NCBI GenBank assembly: GCA_963697525.1 | Contig: OY969087.1 | Location: 4,712,001 to 4,776,000 of the forward strand | Direction of reading: 5' to 3' | Source of the DNA: Bradymonas sp963697525 | Lineage (GTDB): Bacteria > Myxococcota_A > Bradymonadia > Bradymonadales > Bradymonadaceae | Length of the DNA stretch: 64,000 bases | Part shown: positions 63,448-64,000 of the stretch, one piece after another | How the letters are laid out: each line of letters starts with the position of its first letter | Numbering within the stretch: position 1 is the stretch's first letter | The notes under the pieces: model-generated | What the model saw: the letters and a program-made list of their open reading frames with translations, nothing else | What the model was told of the DNA's origin: nothing | Database searches by the model: none | Made by a program: the position numbers and the translations under genes

Positions 63448-64000
63448 TCACTTGCGGCGGCGGATGACCTTATTACTGACAAGCTCGACGGCGCGGATCC
63501 GCTCGAACATCTGGGCCGCACTGGTAAAGGCCACCGATCCGCAGGGGTCGAAGTTCTCCTCGCCGAACTCACTGGTGTCGAAGAAGTAAATCCGCCCGTC
63601 GGCCGCGTCACCGACACGAATCACCATCTCGTAGTGGATTGCATGTCCGATGGTGACGACCCCGTGCTCGTCGACCAGGCGTCGGCGCGTGCCCACGTCC
63701 CACACTCGCGGGGCGTGAATTTCGAAGCCGTCGACGCCGGGAAAGCCGCTCCACCCATCTTCAAAGGCGCTAAAACGCACCCATAGCTTGTTGTGGGTGA
63801 CTCGCGGGAAGGCCAGCACTTGTCTTAGCTGGCGGTACCAGGCGGGGAATCGGGTCTGATTGCACACCTCCCAATATTCGAGGGCTGCTTCATCCTCGCG
63901 CACAAACCCCAAAGACTCGAACCCGTCGACGAAGTCCACGAGCGCCTGTTGGGTGGGCGCGTCGAGATCGGAAGCTTCGATGTGTTGTCTCGCCCGCGTT
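63448..64000 (-). CDS. SMI1/KNR4-like hypothetical protein, 5'-truncated by the window edge
   Basis: The frame is open to the end of the window and contains sense codons (TRARQHIEASDLDAP) ahead of the first in-window GTG, so the true start lies beyond 64000. About 184 residues are seen. Motifs WEVCNQTRFPAWYRQLRQVL, VWVRFSAF-like KLWVRF and IYFFDTSEFGEENFDPCGSV give an alpha/beta protein with many aromatics, which resembles the SUKH (SMI1/KNR4) immunity-type fold, though I cannot confirm it. No signal peptide is visible in the seen part. A 172-bp gap to the next gene holds no feature I can call. Confidence 0.75.
   Translation of the reverse strand, partial: TRARQHIEASDLDAPTQQALVDFVDGFESLGFVREDEAALEYWEVCNQTRFPAWYRQLRQVLAFPRVTHNKLWVRFSAFEDGWSGFPGVDGFEIHAPRVWDVGTRRRLVDEHGVVTIGHAIHYEMVIRVGDAADGRIYFFDTSEFGEENFDPCGSVAFTSAAQMFERIRAVELVSNKVIRRRK

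Overview
The window is about 64 kb of GC-rich chromosomal DNA from a Gram-negative, envelope-rich bacterium. Most coding regions have G or C at third positions. Many genes encode lipoproteins whose lipobox cysteine is followed by Asp/Ala/Gly-rich linkers and then Cys-rich, TIG or beta-propeller modules. Together with hybrid PAS histidine kinases and sigma-54 activators, this points to the former Deltaproteobacteria (Myxococcota, plausibly Bradymonadales). That placement is inference from style, not from a marker phylogeny. I see no insertion sequence, prophage, CRISPR array or rRNA operon.

Layout. 1-3.3 kb: a partial gene at the left edge, then a divergent run of exported proteins ending in a cyclophilin lipoprotein. 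3.3-6.6 kb: class V aminotransferase, purA and an acidic protein. 6.7-10.9 kb: two paralogous hybrid histidine kinases with overlapping ends. 11-13.3 kb: dprA and a PP2C phosphatase. 13.4-20.7 kb: lipoproteins, a small beta-barrel, a Slt-type lytic transglycosylase and a BamA/TamA-like protein. 20.6-23.8 kb: a PocR-type sigma-54 activator, mltG and ruvX. 23.9-27.6 kb: an MMPL/RND transporter and serS. 27.8-31.7 kb: Cys-rich lipoprotein, transaldolase, FxsA, a degenerate PHP protein and a PfkB kinase. 32-37.5 kb: beta-propeller lipoprotein, a flavin amine oxidase with two frameshifts and a small membrane protein. 37.7-45.7 kb: a 1,633-residue TIG/Kelch lipoprotein, Rieske protein, MazG-like protein, di-heme lipoprotein cytochrome and another Cys-rich lipoprotein. 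45.8-47.9 kb: a fused double MlaF-like ATPase and a thioredoxin-fold protein lacking the first active-site Cys. 47.9-53.4 kb: rodA, mrdA, mreD, mreC and mreB, with mreB frameshifted as read. 53.7-64 kb: PpiD-like chaperone, two identical tRNA-Gly genes with a consensus promoter, dnaK, FmdB, a PDZ-TlpA fusion and further lipoproteins or exported proteins.

Together the genes are weighted towards building and guarding the envelope. They cover the elongasome (MreBCD, PBP2, RodA), septal or lateral glycan trimming (MltG, Slt), outer-membrane assembly and lipid traffic (BamA-like, MlaF-like, MMPL), periplasmic folding and redox (PpiD-like, cyclophilin, PDZ-TlpA) and many surface lipoproteins. Housekeeping genes (purA, serS, dprA, ruvX, tal, dnaK) are interspersed. 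The most notable points are three +1 shifts in short G/C tracts that break mreB and the amine oxidase, the fused MlaF dimer, the thioredoxin-fold protein with an SLSC site, the PDZ-TlpA fusion, the PHP protein without metal ligands and the Rieske/MazG pair whose start codons are 16 bp apart.
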